Assembly: GCA_018398765.1 (NCBI GenBank)
Contig: JAHBMJ010002679.1
Span: 1 to 16,869 of the forward strand
DNA: 16,869 bases
Reading direction: 5' to 3'
From: Chromera velia
Taxonomy: Eukaryota > Sar > Chromeraceae
The stretch's first letter is position 1. Every line of letters begins with the position of its first letter. A model generated the notes under the pieces. The model searched no databases. It was given only the letters and a program-made list of their open reading frames with translations, and was not told the DNA's origin. The translations under genes and the position numbers were made by a program. This document shows positions 9,268 through 16,658 of the stretch, piece after piece.

Positions 9268-9816
9268 AAACCGACTGACCGATTGATTGACACCCTTCAT
9301 CGTATGATTGTACATGTACAGCTTCATGCGAAGCCTCTTGTCTTCATCCATCTGTTGTCAGTCCCTCTCCTTCGCATCTGGTCAGATACATCTTTTTCTC
9401 TCAGAGAATATTCTGCACAGATAGGATTTGAGATTCAGTTGTTGGACAAAGAGGCTTCTCTGCTAAGTAAGGAAGAATGCAACACTGTTTTCTGGAAGTC
9501 ACGTTCTCTGAAAGTGAAAGTTAACTCAACAACTTTGGCTGAACTGATTTCTCTGCGCGATGCAGTGAAAGCTGCCTTTGAGTACTTTTATTTTGTAGAG
9601 AGGATGTGGAAAGCCAGGCCAACAGTTCAGTTCATTCTTGACTCTCAACTTCTGCTTGCACAGCTGGTCTCTGGTCGTGCCCGTTCTGATCCCAGTTAGT
9701 AAGGCATGCTTGAGTTTGTACTGCAATGCAGAAAAGAAATGAATGCAGAGTTCATGCGTGTCCTGACAGACAAGATGAGAGCAGATAGAATGACGAAGTG
9801 TCTTCTATCCGAGTGA
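9268..9816 (+). pseudogene. copia RNase H domain, frameshifted from RT
   Basis: Coding continues in the +1 frame relative to RT. The frame change falls near 9255-9268, where the RT frame has several stops and this frame picks up 'KPTDRLIDTLHRMIVH', the usual copia segment after RT. RNase H catalytic acidic residues are recognisable: Asp in 'IWSDTSF', Glu in 'TTLAELISL' and Asp in 'ILDSQLLL'. Consecutive stops TAG and TAA at 9697-9702 interrupt the domain. The same frame then resumes with 'MLEFVLQCRKEM' and 'VLTDKMRADRMTK', matching the expected C-terminal end with its ADxxTK-like motif, and ends at TGA 9814-9816. The enzyme normally degrades RNA in the RNA-DNA hybrid during reverse transcription. 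Confidence 0.85.
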
Positions 9817-9839
9817 GACTGTGAATTGAAAGAAGAATT

Positions 9840-9852
9840 AAAGAAGAAAGGG
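9840..9852 (+). other. Candidate polypurine tract
   Basis: AAAGAAGAAAGGG is a 13-nt all-purine run 24 bases after the last pol-frame stop, the expected position of the plus-strand primer site directly before a 3' LTR. The next bases, CAAGCTGACAG, do not begin with TG, so the LTR start is not confirmed. Confidence 0.45.
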
Positions 9853-10828
9853 CAAGCTGACAGTGATTGAGCGTTCTTTGTTTGTATGTTTCTTTCTCTT
9901 CATCTTCCTCTTTACATGTCTTCATGATTCTGTTCTTTTCCTTTTCTTCTCTTCGTTTCACTTTTACTCCCATATGACAAGAAAGTGAATGAAAGCATTT
10001 CATGCAATTTCATGCTTGTTGTTCAATTCTTTCTCGTAAGCTTCGTTTCCTTGTTTCTTGTTGTGATTGATCTGGTCCTTCGCCAAAGATTGAAAGCCTT
10101 TGGTCATCCTTTGGTCGTTAATGCTTCAGTGAAGTAAGCCTGTTTTGCATGTGCATCTATTGTGTTTGTCTGTGTTATGAATGTCAGTCAAGTATTACTC
10201 GTATCATTGCAATGACACTCGGGAGGCGATCTGTTGAGCCAAGACTTCTTTTGCTGTGATGCTTTATAGGCCGTGTGCATGCTGTAGCGCCCTATCAGCC
10301 GTGCATAATATCTGAACAGTTCCGCGCGTGGCCCCCGTCCATCTGTATCGGTGTGCATGCATGCATTCACATATTTTTGGACATGCCGTAGCCTTGAGAA
10401 TGTTCATGCATCGTATCGCGCATCAGTGAAGCAACAGTGCAACAATACCGTCTCATCGTATTCAATTTCCGTTCTCGTTGTATACAATACACAATCGAAT
10501 TTGTATATTCGATTGAATCAATCGATCGACTGACAGAATCGATTTACAATTTAAGCACACGCATCCAAATCAATTTAGCCAATCGATTTGATAGACTTGT
10601 ATGACTTGCAAGTGTCTGTACGTTTGCATATATACTATTAGACCTTCTGAATCTCTTGCCAACAATTGATAGTCACTGCACAATAGTCTTTAGTTAATAT
10701 AAGCAGGCGACGTATGCTTTTAAATTTACAGCAATCTTCCCCTCTCTTCAACTTTCTCTATGTTCTTTCACTCCAATAAATAGCTTCTATACCGAGACTA
10801 AGCTGTCATGATGCAAAGACATATGTAG
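9853..10828. other. No gene; T-rich, possible remnant of 3' LTR or UTR
   Basis: The plus strand is strongly T/C-rich to about 10150 and then mixed. No ORF has recognisable content. If the element kept a 3' LTR, it should start here, but I found no matching copy upstream of gag. From about 10440 on, many short AATCGAT-like motifs occur, including an inverted repeat at 10492-10515. Confidence 0.45.
10492..10515. repeat. 9-bp perfect inverted repeat, 6-nt loop
   Basis: CAATCGAAT (10492-10500) pairs with ATTCGATTG (10507-10515). It lies in an AT-rich stretch with several scattered ATCGAT motifs to about 10590. Function unknown. Confidence 0.7.
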
Positions 10829-11326
10829 AGTAGCAATCCTTTAGAGCGTCAGAAGGGATCTACGGTGCTTGGTCTGCGTCTTTTCTCTTTACTGGAATCT
10901 CCTTCGATTTTGCTTTTTACTGCTGTTAATCCTAACTGTGATATTTTTCTTAATTTCTTTCGTGATTTGGTTGCTTTTTCTTTGTTGCCTATTTCTGGAG
11001 GATGGTCGTCTTTTCCTAACCTACCTTCACTTCGTAGAGTGCGTTTGATGCATGCTTTCTCCCGTGTTCCTTCTGTTTCGGCCAAGAGGGGCCTGATATC
11101 CTCTCATCTTATCCGGACCCTTCTTTCTTGTAATGCACCTACGGTTGTCCTGGTTGACGAACTTACTTTTCTGTTTTTGGAGTTGTATATTTTGAGATGG
11201 CCTGTTTCGTTTTTGCTTAATTTGTTCATGTCTACAGTCCATCGGACTGGTGATGAAGGTTTTCGTTCTCTTTGGAAGGCGTGGTTGTCCTTTCCTTTGT
11301 TTTGTTCTAAAATAATCTACATATGA
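10829..11326 (+). pseudogene. Unrecognised ORF, weakly like a tyrosine recombinase core fragment
   Basis: The frame is open for 165 codons from the TAG at 10826-10828 to the TGA at 11324-11326. It has no ATG in its first 70 codons, so an upstream exon, or decay, would be needed. Codons end mostly in T, unlike the C/G-ending copia frames, so it has a separate origin. The segment from about residue 85 reads 'AKRGLISSHLIRTLLSC', then a hydrophobic helix-like stretch, then 'LYILRWPVSFLLNL'. The spacing and pattern recall the start of the catalytic domain of tyrosine recombinases (basic linker, Leu-Thr-x-x-x-Leu-x-x-Leu-Leu helix, then the first catalytic Arg in an L-R-x-S-E-L-like motif). This is pattern reading only: the later H-x-x-R and Tyr are not visible, so at best it is a fragment, for instance of a DIRS- or Crypton-like element. 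The minus strand is also open but is only Lys/Gln-rich. Confidence 0.3.
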
Positions 11327-12232
11327 CTGCTTTTCAATGTTACAGCCTTTTGTTGTCGTTTGCTTCCGCAAGTGTACATGAGAACTGTCAGCGATAGACA
11401 AAAGACAGCGGTATAGATACGGAGGGGCGTTGTATACAGGACACTACGTATATTCTCTAATCATGCCTAAAGTCTATCCATCGGCTTGCAAGGATCGACG
11501 TAAAACTGCGATTAATTGGCATGCTGATTTTGAGCTATTGATGTTTAGCTTGGTGTATATGTGAAGCTTCAGTCTCCGAAGGCTTTTGCACGCATACGTT
11601 TTGTTGTATGTCGTTTAATTAGCATGTATTCGATAAATTCCAATTGAATCAGACAGAAGCCTGTTAGATTGTACTAGATTATGGTAGATTAACCGTGTGC
11701 TCCTACCAACATATTTGTGCACAGACAACATAAGATCTCAGCTGTTGGAAGAAACTATCGATTACCTAGAATCTTCATTATTAAAATCAATTAGAGTTGT
11801 GGCCTCTGCATGGAAGAAGGTCCTTGCCGGCATGCAGGTCTGAAAAAACGGCTCTTGAAGGCTCGTGCATGGCCCTGGAAAACGCTTTCCCAACGCCCCC
11901 CTACACCCCTACAGGGACGTTGTATATAGCCGTCGGCCTTCGTAGCCGTCGGCCGAAGGTTGACGCCCCCCCCCGAGGCGCTATATAGACGTAAGGCCCA
12001 CAACACCCCTTCATAGGGTGTTGTGATAGCAATTCTAGACCCCTATACAGGAATCTGACACGCTGATATAAAATTTAATACAATCTGTCCTACTATCTTT
12101 CTTACTACTTCTAGGATCAACTCTGACTGTTCCTGAAGTCTAGAGCTCACAGATCTTTTCTCAACACCTATATATATAGTCTCAACACATTCAGAAGTTC
12201 TGTTAGTTCGGTACTTTTCCTAGACAAACGGT
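11327..12232. other. No supported gene; repeats and hairpins
   Basis: 11327-11800 holds nothing recognisable. 11880-12030 is C-rich with short repeats: TAGCCGTCGGCC occurs twice within about 30 bases near 11927-11955. ORFs there (for example 11797-11988) show no motif. 12090-12230 has short imperfect repeats such as TTAGTTCGGT, which occurs twice just before repeat copy B. Confidence 0.45.
11999..12025. repeat. 10-bp perfect hairpin, 7-nt loop
   Basis: CACAACACCC (11999-12008) pairs with GGGTGTTGTG (12016-12025). The stem is GC-balanced and would be stable. It is not followed by a T-run. Confidence 0.75.
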
Positions 12233-12361
12233 TAGTTCGGTTTCTGCACAACAGTGTTGCGAACGTACATGTCAATCGAAATTTTGATCGATCGATCAAA
12301 ATTGGCTAGCTCTGACCGTGGCCCCAAAGACATGCTGTGTACATGCCGTGTTGTGCTAACA
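12233..12361 (+). repeat. 129-bp direct repeat, copy B
   Basis: This is the second copy of the unit at 3600-3728, in the same orientation and 8633 bases downstream. Differences from copy A are at 12239, 12244, 12247, 12320, 12336, 12348 and 12350, all transitions. Three of them exchange CG for CA or TG, as cytosine methylation followed by deamination would. This copy has an 8-bp terminal inverted match: GCACAACA at 12246-12253 and TGTTGTGC at 12349-12356, weaker in copy A. The palindrome is at 12280-12303. Confidence 0.9.
12280..12303. repeat. 24-nt perfect palindrome in repeat copy B
   Basis: Identical to the palindrome at 3647-3670: half-site AATTTTGATCGA followed by its reverse complement. 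Confidence 0.9.
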
Positions 12362-12433
12362 GTATGGGGCAGGGGCCACGGCAACGCGCGCGAAGTTGCT
12401 TTTCAGGACCGCATATACAAGTTATACTTACAA

Positions 12434-12518
12434 CTCCGTGCGAGTTACTTGAGGGGCACGCATGCATGAAGTAGGCATATATGCGATCACGGCTCCGTGC
12501 GAGTTGCTTGAGGGGCAC
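12434..12518 (+). repeat. Pair of 26-bp direct repeats, 59 bp apart
   Basis: The units at 12434-12459 and 12493-12518 begin CTCCGTGCGAGTT and end CTTGAGGGGCAC, with one A/G difference. They lie just downstream of repeat copy B. No coding or element context is evident. Confidence 0.85.
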
Positions 12519-12549
12519 ATTTTGGAATTCGGGTGACACTGTGATAGAG

Positions 12550-13039
12550 ATAGAACCAAACCCCCCCCCAAAATGAAAAAATGCGTTATGCGAGTGCGTG
12601 CGATCTCAGGGCCTCTCGGCTGATCTCAGCAGAGCTGAGCTGCCCCCCGAGGCGATGTGTTGCAGACGCGCGGGCCCCGAAAAGATATACGCGCGCGCGA
12701 AATCCGCGCGTGCATGCATGCGGAAAAGTGACAAAATTTTTGATGGAGTCTCGTGAATCACTGAAGCGGAGACGGCAGCTAGGCTCAGACTGCCGCTCAG
12801 TGGCTCGCACGAATTACGTTCCAATGCGCTGCCGTATACGGGCCCTAGCCTAAGCACACTGGAATCTGTAGAAGCATACAAGGACAGCAACGGCAGCTGA
12901 GTCAGGCACAGACAAGTCTGCCACCGTGAACCAAGTCTTGCTCGGGGTGTTGAATTCACGTTGTAGTGCTGAGCGTCTCCGGGCTGCCGTCTCCTCGTCC
13001 GCTCGAAATAGAGACGATCCCCAAGTCTGGTAGATCCTC
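12550..13039. other. GC-rich, CpG-rich 5' flank of the SDR gene
   Basis: No plus-strand gene is visible. Minus-strand ORFs at 12606-12959 and 12850-13083 have plausible composition but no motif, and may just reflect GC-rich open frames. CpG is frequent from about 12560 to 12870, and alternating purine-pyrimidine runs occur at 12685-12722. This is the expected position of the SDR promoter and 5' UTR, but no TATA box is seen close to the gene. Confidence 0.4.
12685..12722. promoter_or_regulatory. Z-DNA-prone alternating purine/pyrimidine tract
   Basis: Two uninterrupted alternating runs lie 5 bases apart: 15 nt at 12685-12699 (ATATAC then GC repeats) and 18 nt at 12705-12722 (CGCGCGTGCATGCATGCG). 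Such runs can adopt Z-DNA under negative supercoiling, often near active promoters. They lie about 320 bases upstream of the SDR start codon. A regulatory role is inference. Confidence 0.45.
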
Positions 13040-13477
13040 ATGTGGTTTGCGACTACATCATCTCGCAGTCTCTCCCTCCTCATTTATATTTCCCATGTGC
13101 TTGGCTTGTCAGCGTTCAAGAGCTTTGGGGGTCTTTTGCCACCTTCCCCAGCAAAAGGTGCAGGTGGCCGTGCTGTCGGGAAAGGAGACAGGGTGCTCGT
13201 AGTGGGGGGCACTGGGGGGGTCGGGCAGCTCATCACGCGGCGACTCGCGCAGAATGGGAAGTACAAAGTGAGTGAAAGGTCTGCCTTTTCTTCCTGGCCC
13301 TGTGCGGCGGGAAGGTTGATGTGTCCCTGCGTCGAGTACTCGCTTCTACCATCCTCCTCCCACACTCACCTCCTTACCGCTCCTTCCCGAAGCACTCTCT
13401 TATTGTCCTCCTGTCCGTTTTCTTGCTTTGAGACCTTTTGCCGCATCTTCGTGTATCTTTACGTCGTTCGTGTGCGT

Positions 13478-13520
<43 letters not shown>

Positions 13521-14952
13521 CGTGTGTGCGTGCGTGCGTGCGTGCGTGTGTGTGTGTGTGTGTGTGCCTGCGTGCGTGTGTGCCTGCGTGCGTGTGTCGC
13601 TCTTTGTCCCTGTCTCTGTCTCTTGCTCTCTCTCTCTCTCTCTCCCTCTCCCTCTGTGTGTATGTGTCTGTCTGTCTGTCTGTGTGTCTGTCTGTGTGTG
13701 TGGGTGTGTGTCTGTGTGGGTGTGCGTGAGAGAGAGAGAGTGTGTGAGTGTGTTTGTGTGTCTATCTATGTGTACGCATATGTGTATGTGTGTTTAGGTG
13801 TCAGTGCTGAGTCGCAATCCACAACGAGGGCTGGAGGGAGACTTTGCGGACCTCCAGGGAAGGCCTGGATTGGAATTTGTTGAGGGTAACACTCGCGAGC
13901 CTGCCTCTCTCGCTGGCCTCAGTGCTCTTCGGGAAGCAGACGCCGTTGTGATCTGCACAGGAACCTCTGCGTTCCCCTCAAAAAAATGGGAGGGGGGGAA
14001 TTCCCCTCAAGCAGTCGACGTTGAAGGCACTGCAAATTTGCTGGGGAGTCTGGAGGCGGAGAATAAAGGAAAGGTGAAGCGAATAGTCTACGTGTCATCC
14101 ATTGGAGTGGAGAGAACCGGAAGCTTCCCCTTTGTGATTCTGAATGCGTTTGGGGTGCTTGACTGCAAACGAGAGGCAGAGAGGAGAGTCGTGGAGTTTT
14201 GTCAATCGAAAGGGGCAACTGCGTTTGTGTGCAGGTAGGTGTGTGCATGGGTGGATCGAAAGAGGTGTCAAATCCAGGTGTTCCCATGCAGTCAGACGGT
14301 CTGGTAATTGGGTGGACAGGAGTTACCGAGTTGAAAAGAACCGCAGAGAGACTACAGCAAATGGTGCATGCGTGAAGTATACAAGCCTGCCTGCCTGAGT
14401 GTGCCAACAGGCTTGCCGGGGGGGTCTCCAATGAGACTCCTTTCTTTTGTGAGCCTCTTTTATTTCTCTCTCAAACACACGCTCTTCGGCCACCAATGAT
14501 CTGTACGCAAGCGAACAGGATTTACCCACCCTGCTCACGAAGTCTCTGAGCTGTGCGCCTTCTGTGTTGTGTTCGTAAACATGCTTTTGAAGCATGGATC
14601 AGACAGACACTCAGTCTTTGCTTTTGTGAGGCCGTGTGGCGAAAGCGGGATTGGACAGGTGTCATGAACATGCAAATTGAATCAAGCAAGCAAGAGAAAG
14701 CGAGCGTGCGTGCGTGCGTGGGTGCGTGCGTGCAGGCCCGGACGGCTGATCGGGGGACCGTACACGAATCCTGACGTGAATGCCCTCCTGAGACAAGAAG
14801 GTAGGTAGGCGCGTAAGTGGGTGAGTAGGTGCGTCCCGAGTTCCCTGCCCTCCTCCCTGCTTACTTCTCTCAGTCCTCCCGCTCCTTTCTCTCTCTGAAT
14901 GTCCTCTCTCTTCCTTTGCCTCTTTCTCCATCTGTTGTGCCTCCCTGCGTGC

Positions 14953-14992
<40 letters not shown>

Positions 14993-15815
14993 AAGTGAAT
15001 TTGTGTAACGGATCACTATTTTCATTTGCAGGAGGGTCGAAGAAAGCGGTGCAGGTTGCGAGAGGAGATGCTCTTGCGGGAGACGTGCAGAGAGTCACCG
15101 TTGCCGAGGCTGTAGTGCAGGTGGGAATGGCAGCAGCAGGTTTTGTCTAGAATGTCGTGTGCATTTTGGTTCGTGTCGGATTCGTTTCATCGAGAAGGAA
15201 TGCGGGGCTCTCTCTTGTGCAGGTTTTCGCTCTCTGCTTTTGCCTGTTTGCTTGCTTGCTTCTCTGATGCATTGTGCACCAACCAACTGGCGGACTGACG
15301 AACTGACGGAACCATGCAATAAACTGGCGATTCAGTCGTGGAGGAGGAGGAGCGAATGAGTGGAAAGAAAGCATCACACGCGTGCTCAGGGGAGTCCATG
15401 CGACATCGTGCAACGTGGCTGTTCGCTCCTAAAATGAAATTCTCTTCGCGGCTGACTGCTCTTCATTCAAACCGAACCACAAACTCAAGTTGCGCATGTA
15501 TATTTGATCGAGTCTGCATTCGAAGTGGTTTTTAATGAAGTTTATGTTCGATGACAGTCGCTGCATGATCGAATCTTTGCGTCTGTCTTTCTTTCACTAT
15601 GCACTGTGCACTCTGCACGGTCGTACATGGTCGCATGTCTTTTTCTTTGTGTTTGGTAAAAATTGCCTCTGGACGTATGCTTGCAGTGCCTTGAGCTTTC
15701 CGGACTTTCAAACAGCCCCCGTCCGAACCCGGTTGTCTTCTCAATGGTCAATGAAGAAGGCCCCCCGCCCACTGAGAATGAATGGGTTACTTTGTTAAAA
15801 AGCGTTACAAGCTGA
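13040..15815 (+). CDS. Atypical short-chain dehydrogenase/reductase, five exons, probably plastid-targeted
   Basis: Exons: 13040-13267, 13798-14234, 14736-14800, 15032-15120 and 15687-15815 (stop TGA). They total 948 bases, 315 residues. All four introns are GT-AG and the frame joins exactly. ATG 13040 follows an in-frame TAG at 13031. Residues 11-25 are hydrophobic with 'LSAF' at 23-26, as in a signal peptide plus Phe-led plastid transit peptide. The Rossmann fold starts at 51 with GGTGGVG (56-62). Arg82 after strand 2 suggests NADP(H). Family-like blocks are 'ICTGTSAFPSKKW' (128-140), 'VSSIGV' (175-180), 'NAFGVL' (192-197), 'RPGRL' (222-226), 'GGPYTNPDVN' (228-237) and 'VAEAVVQ' (267-273). 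The C-terminus 'VFSMVNEEGPPPTENEW' is usual. The position of the classical YxxxK Tyr holds Val196 (Lys200 remains), so this is an atypical SDR like plant chloroplast NAD(P)-binding proteins of the At4g31530 type. The substrate is unknown. Exact targeting and splicing are inferred. Confidence 0.9.
13268..13797 (+). other. SDR intron 1 (530 bp)
   Basis: Donor AAA/GTGAGT, acceptor TTTAG/GTG, phase 0. More than half of it is the compound microsatellite listed separately, which ends about five bases before the acceptor AG. Long cysteine/valine-rich open frames across it (for example 13428-13883) are translations of the repeat, not genes. Confidence 0.9.
13466..13793. repeat. Compound microsatellite filling intron 1
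   Basis: In order: (TG)n mixed with TGCG and CGTG units to about 13598; CT-rich run at 13618-13653; TGTCTG units at 13655-13720; (GA)6 around 13728-13740; then imperfect TG repeats up to the splice acceptor. Multiple motif types next to each other suggest repeated expansion and mutation. The tract is expected to vary in length between strains. Confidence 0.97.
14235..14735 (+). other. SDR intron 2 (501 bp)
   Basis: Donor GCAG/GTAGGT, acceptor GTGCAG/GCCC, splitting the Arg222 codon after its second base. The acceptor is preceded directly by (GTGC)n repeats at 14704-14733 and not by a pyrimidine tract. Confidence 0.88.
14704..14733. repeat. (GTGC)n microsatellite abutting a splice acceptor
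   Basis: About seven GTGC/GTGG units run directly into the intron 2 acceptor CAG at 14733-14735. Every unit is purine-pyrimidine alternating, so it is Z-DNA-prone as DNA, and U/G-rich as RNA. Confidence 0.9.
14801..15031 (+). other. SDR intron 3 (231 bp) with tandem donor-like sites
   Basis: The inferred donor is GAAG/GTAGGT at 14801, acceptor TTTGCAG at 15025-15031, phase 1. Within the first 35 bases further donor-like strings follow: GTAGGC, GTAAGT, GTGAGT and GTAGGT. The chosen donor is the one that keeps frame with exon 4, giving Glu-Gly-Gly-Ser. The intron also contains a pyrimidine-rich run at 14838-14945. Confidence 0.85.
14946..14992. repeat. (TG)n(GA)12 microsatellite in intron 3
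   Basis: TGCG/TG repeats to 14968 are followed by twelve GA units at 14969-14992. The repeat ends about 40 bases before the acceptor. It is the third SDR intron with a TG-based repeat. Confidence 0.97.
15121..15686 (+). other. SDR intron 4 (566 bp)
   Basis: Donor CAG/GTGGGA (the weakest of the four), acceptor TTGCAG/TGCC, phase 0. It is deduced because exon 5 restores the known SDR C-terminal pattern 'VVFSMVNEEGPPPT' and then stops. ORFs on either strand inside it (for example 15147-15413 minus) show no content. It lacks the long microsatellites of introns 1-3. Confidence 0.85.
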
Positions 15816-16492
15816 GCAAATCTCAGAGCAATGCATGCATAGTACGAAGATTTTGCGTCGCCAGAATTCATATTAAGCTAAGATTCTTAAGAATATTCAA
15901 GTTATCCGTCAACTTTGGCTGCAATTTCATCGTTTATATGACATTATTTTACTAGTTATTTTAGGACGAGTTTATAGTTATCCTGGGGGGAACTTATCCA
16001 GCTAGTTTTGTTATTATGCATGACTTATGATAACTAGATGTATGATCATCATTTAGGCTCATCATGCGCCATCGTCATCGGCAAAACAGTGCCAAAACTT
16101 CTTTTAAGTCCCTTCAAGACATTCCCTATCACATTTGGGAGTAAATGGGACAATTGGAATGCCCAATTGGGAGTTTGGACTAGGCGATGCACATGCAATG
16201 GTAAAAAAAAAAAAAATCTGAAAACGTCTATTCTTTTTTTTTTTTTAATTTAAAATTTTATTGTATATGTAAAAAAAAATAAAGGTTAAATGACTAGCTT
16301 CAACTAGAGTTTGAATCATATCTAGGATCCCAGTTTCACTTTTAGCTTGGTAGACGCTTAAGAGGATTGACCAAAACCAGCTTCGACTATAGAGCTTCGA
16401 AATGTATATCGTCCTAGATATCGTTAAAGAGCCAGTCAAAGAACTTCTCCTCTGTCTGCTCTTCTGTCTGCATCCATGCATCCATCCTTCTT

Positions 16493-16522
16493 GTCAATGT
16501 GAATGCAAGTCAATGTGAATGG
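16493..16522 (+). repeat. 16-bp tandem duplication
   Basis: GTCAATGTGAATGCAA at 16493-16508 is repeated for 14 bases at 16509-16522 (last base differs). One of several short tandem duplications in the last 400 bases. Confidence 0.85.
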
Positions 16523-16658
16523 AAAACAAGAAGACATGGTTAGTTTTTTTAACAGACACAGCAAAGAGAAGAGAGAAAAGTCTGGTGACAGTGCAGTTGA
16601 ATAAGGGAAAAAAGATCGGTTTTTCCGTGTTTAACAAAGTCGATGATGGAATGGTGAA

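Larger units (their letters stand above)
5028..9852 (+). mobile_element. Degenerate Ty1/copia-type LTR retrotransposon (internal region)
   Basis: The domain order gag zinc knuckle, aspartic protease, integrase, reverse transcriptase, RNase H, with integrase before RT, is diagnostic of Ty1/copia elements. All domains are readable on the plus strand, but the reading frame is broken. In-frame stops lie at 5726 (TAG), 6708 (TAG), 7674 (TGA), 7794 (TAG), 9252 (TAA), 9697 (TAG) and 9700 (TAA). Frame changes occur near 6280 and near 9265. A purine run at 9840-9852 is a candidate polypurine tract. The 5' limit is uncertain: I took the start of an open hydrophilic frame. No pair of LTRs directly abutting the coding region was found. 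The 129-bp repeats at 3600 and 12233 flank it at a distance and may or may not be LTR debris. The element cannot make its own proteins in this state. Confidence 0.93.

Noticed and set aside
11027-11401. Lys/Gln/Arg-rich minus-strand ORF of 124 codons
   Set aside because: It is the complement of a T-rich strand, so A-rich codons are expected; the plus frame has the better pattern.
12850-13083. 77-codon minus-strand ORF that might be a divergent gene beside the SDR
   Set aside because: Composition is plausible but there is no motif, no promoter element and no splice-linked partner; CpG-rich DNA keeps frames open.
13428-13883. Long Cys/Val- and Ser/Leu-rich open frames in three registers
   Set aside because: They are translations of the TG/CT microsatellite in SDR intron 1; the frame logic of exons 1 and 2 shows this stretch is spliced out.
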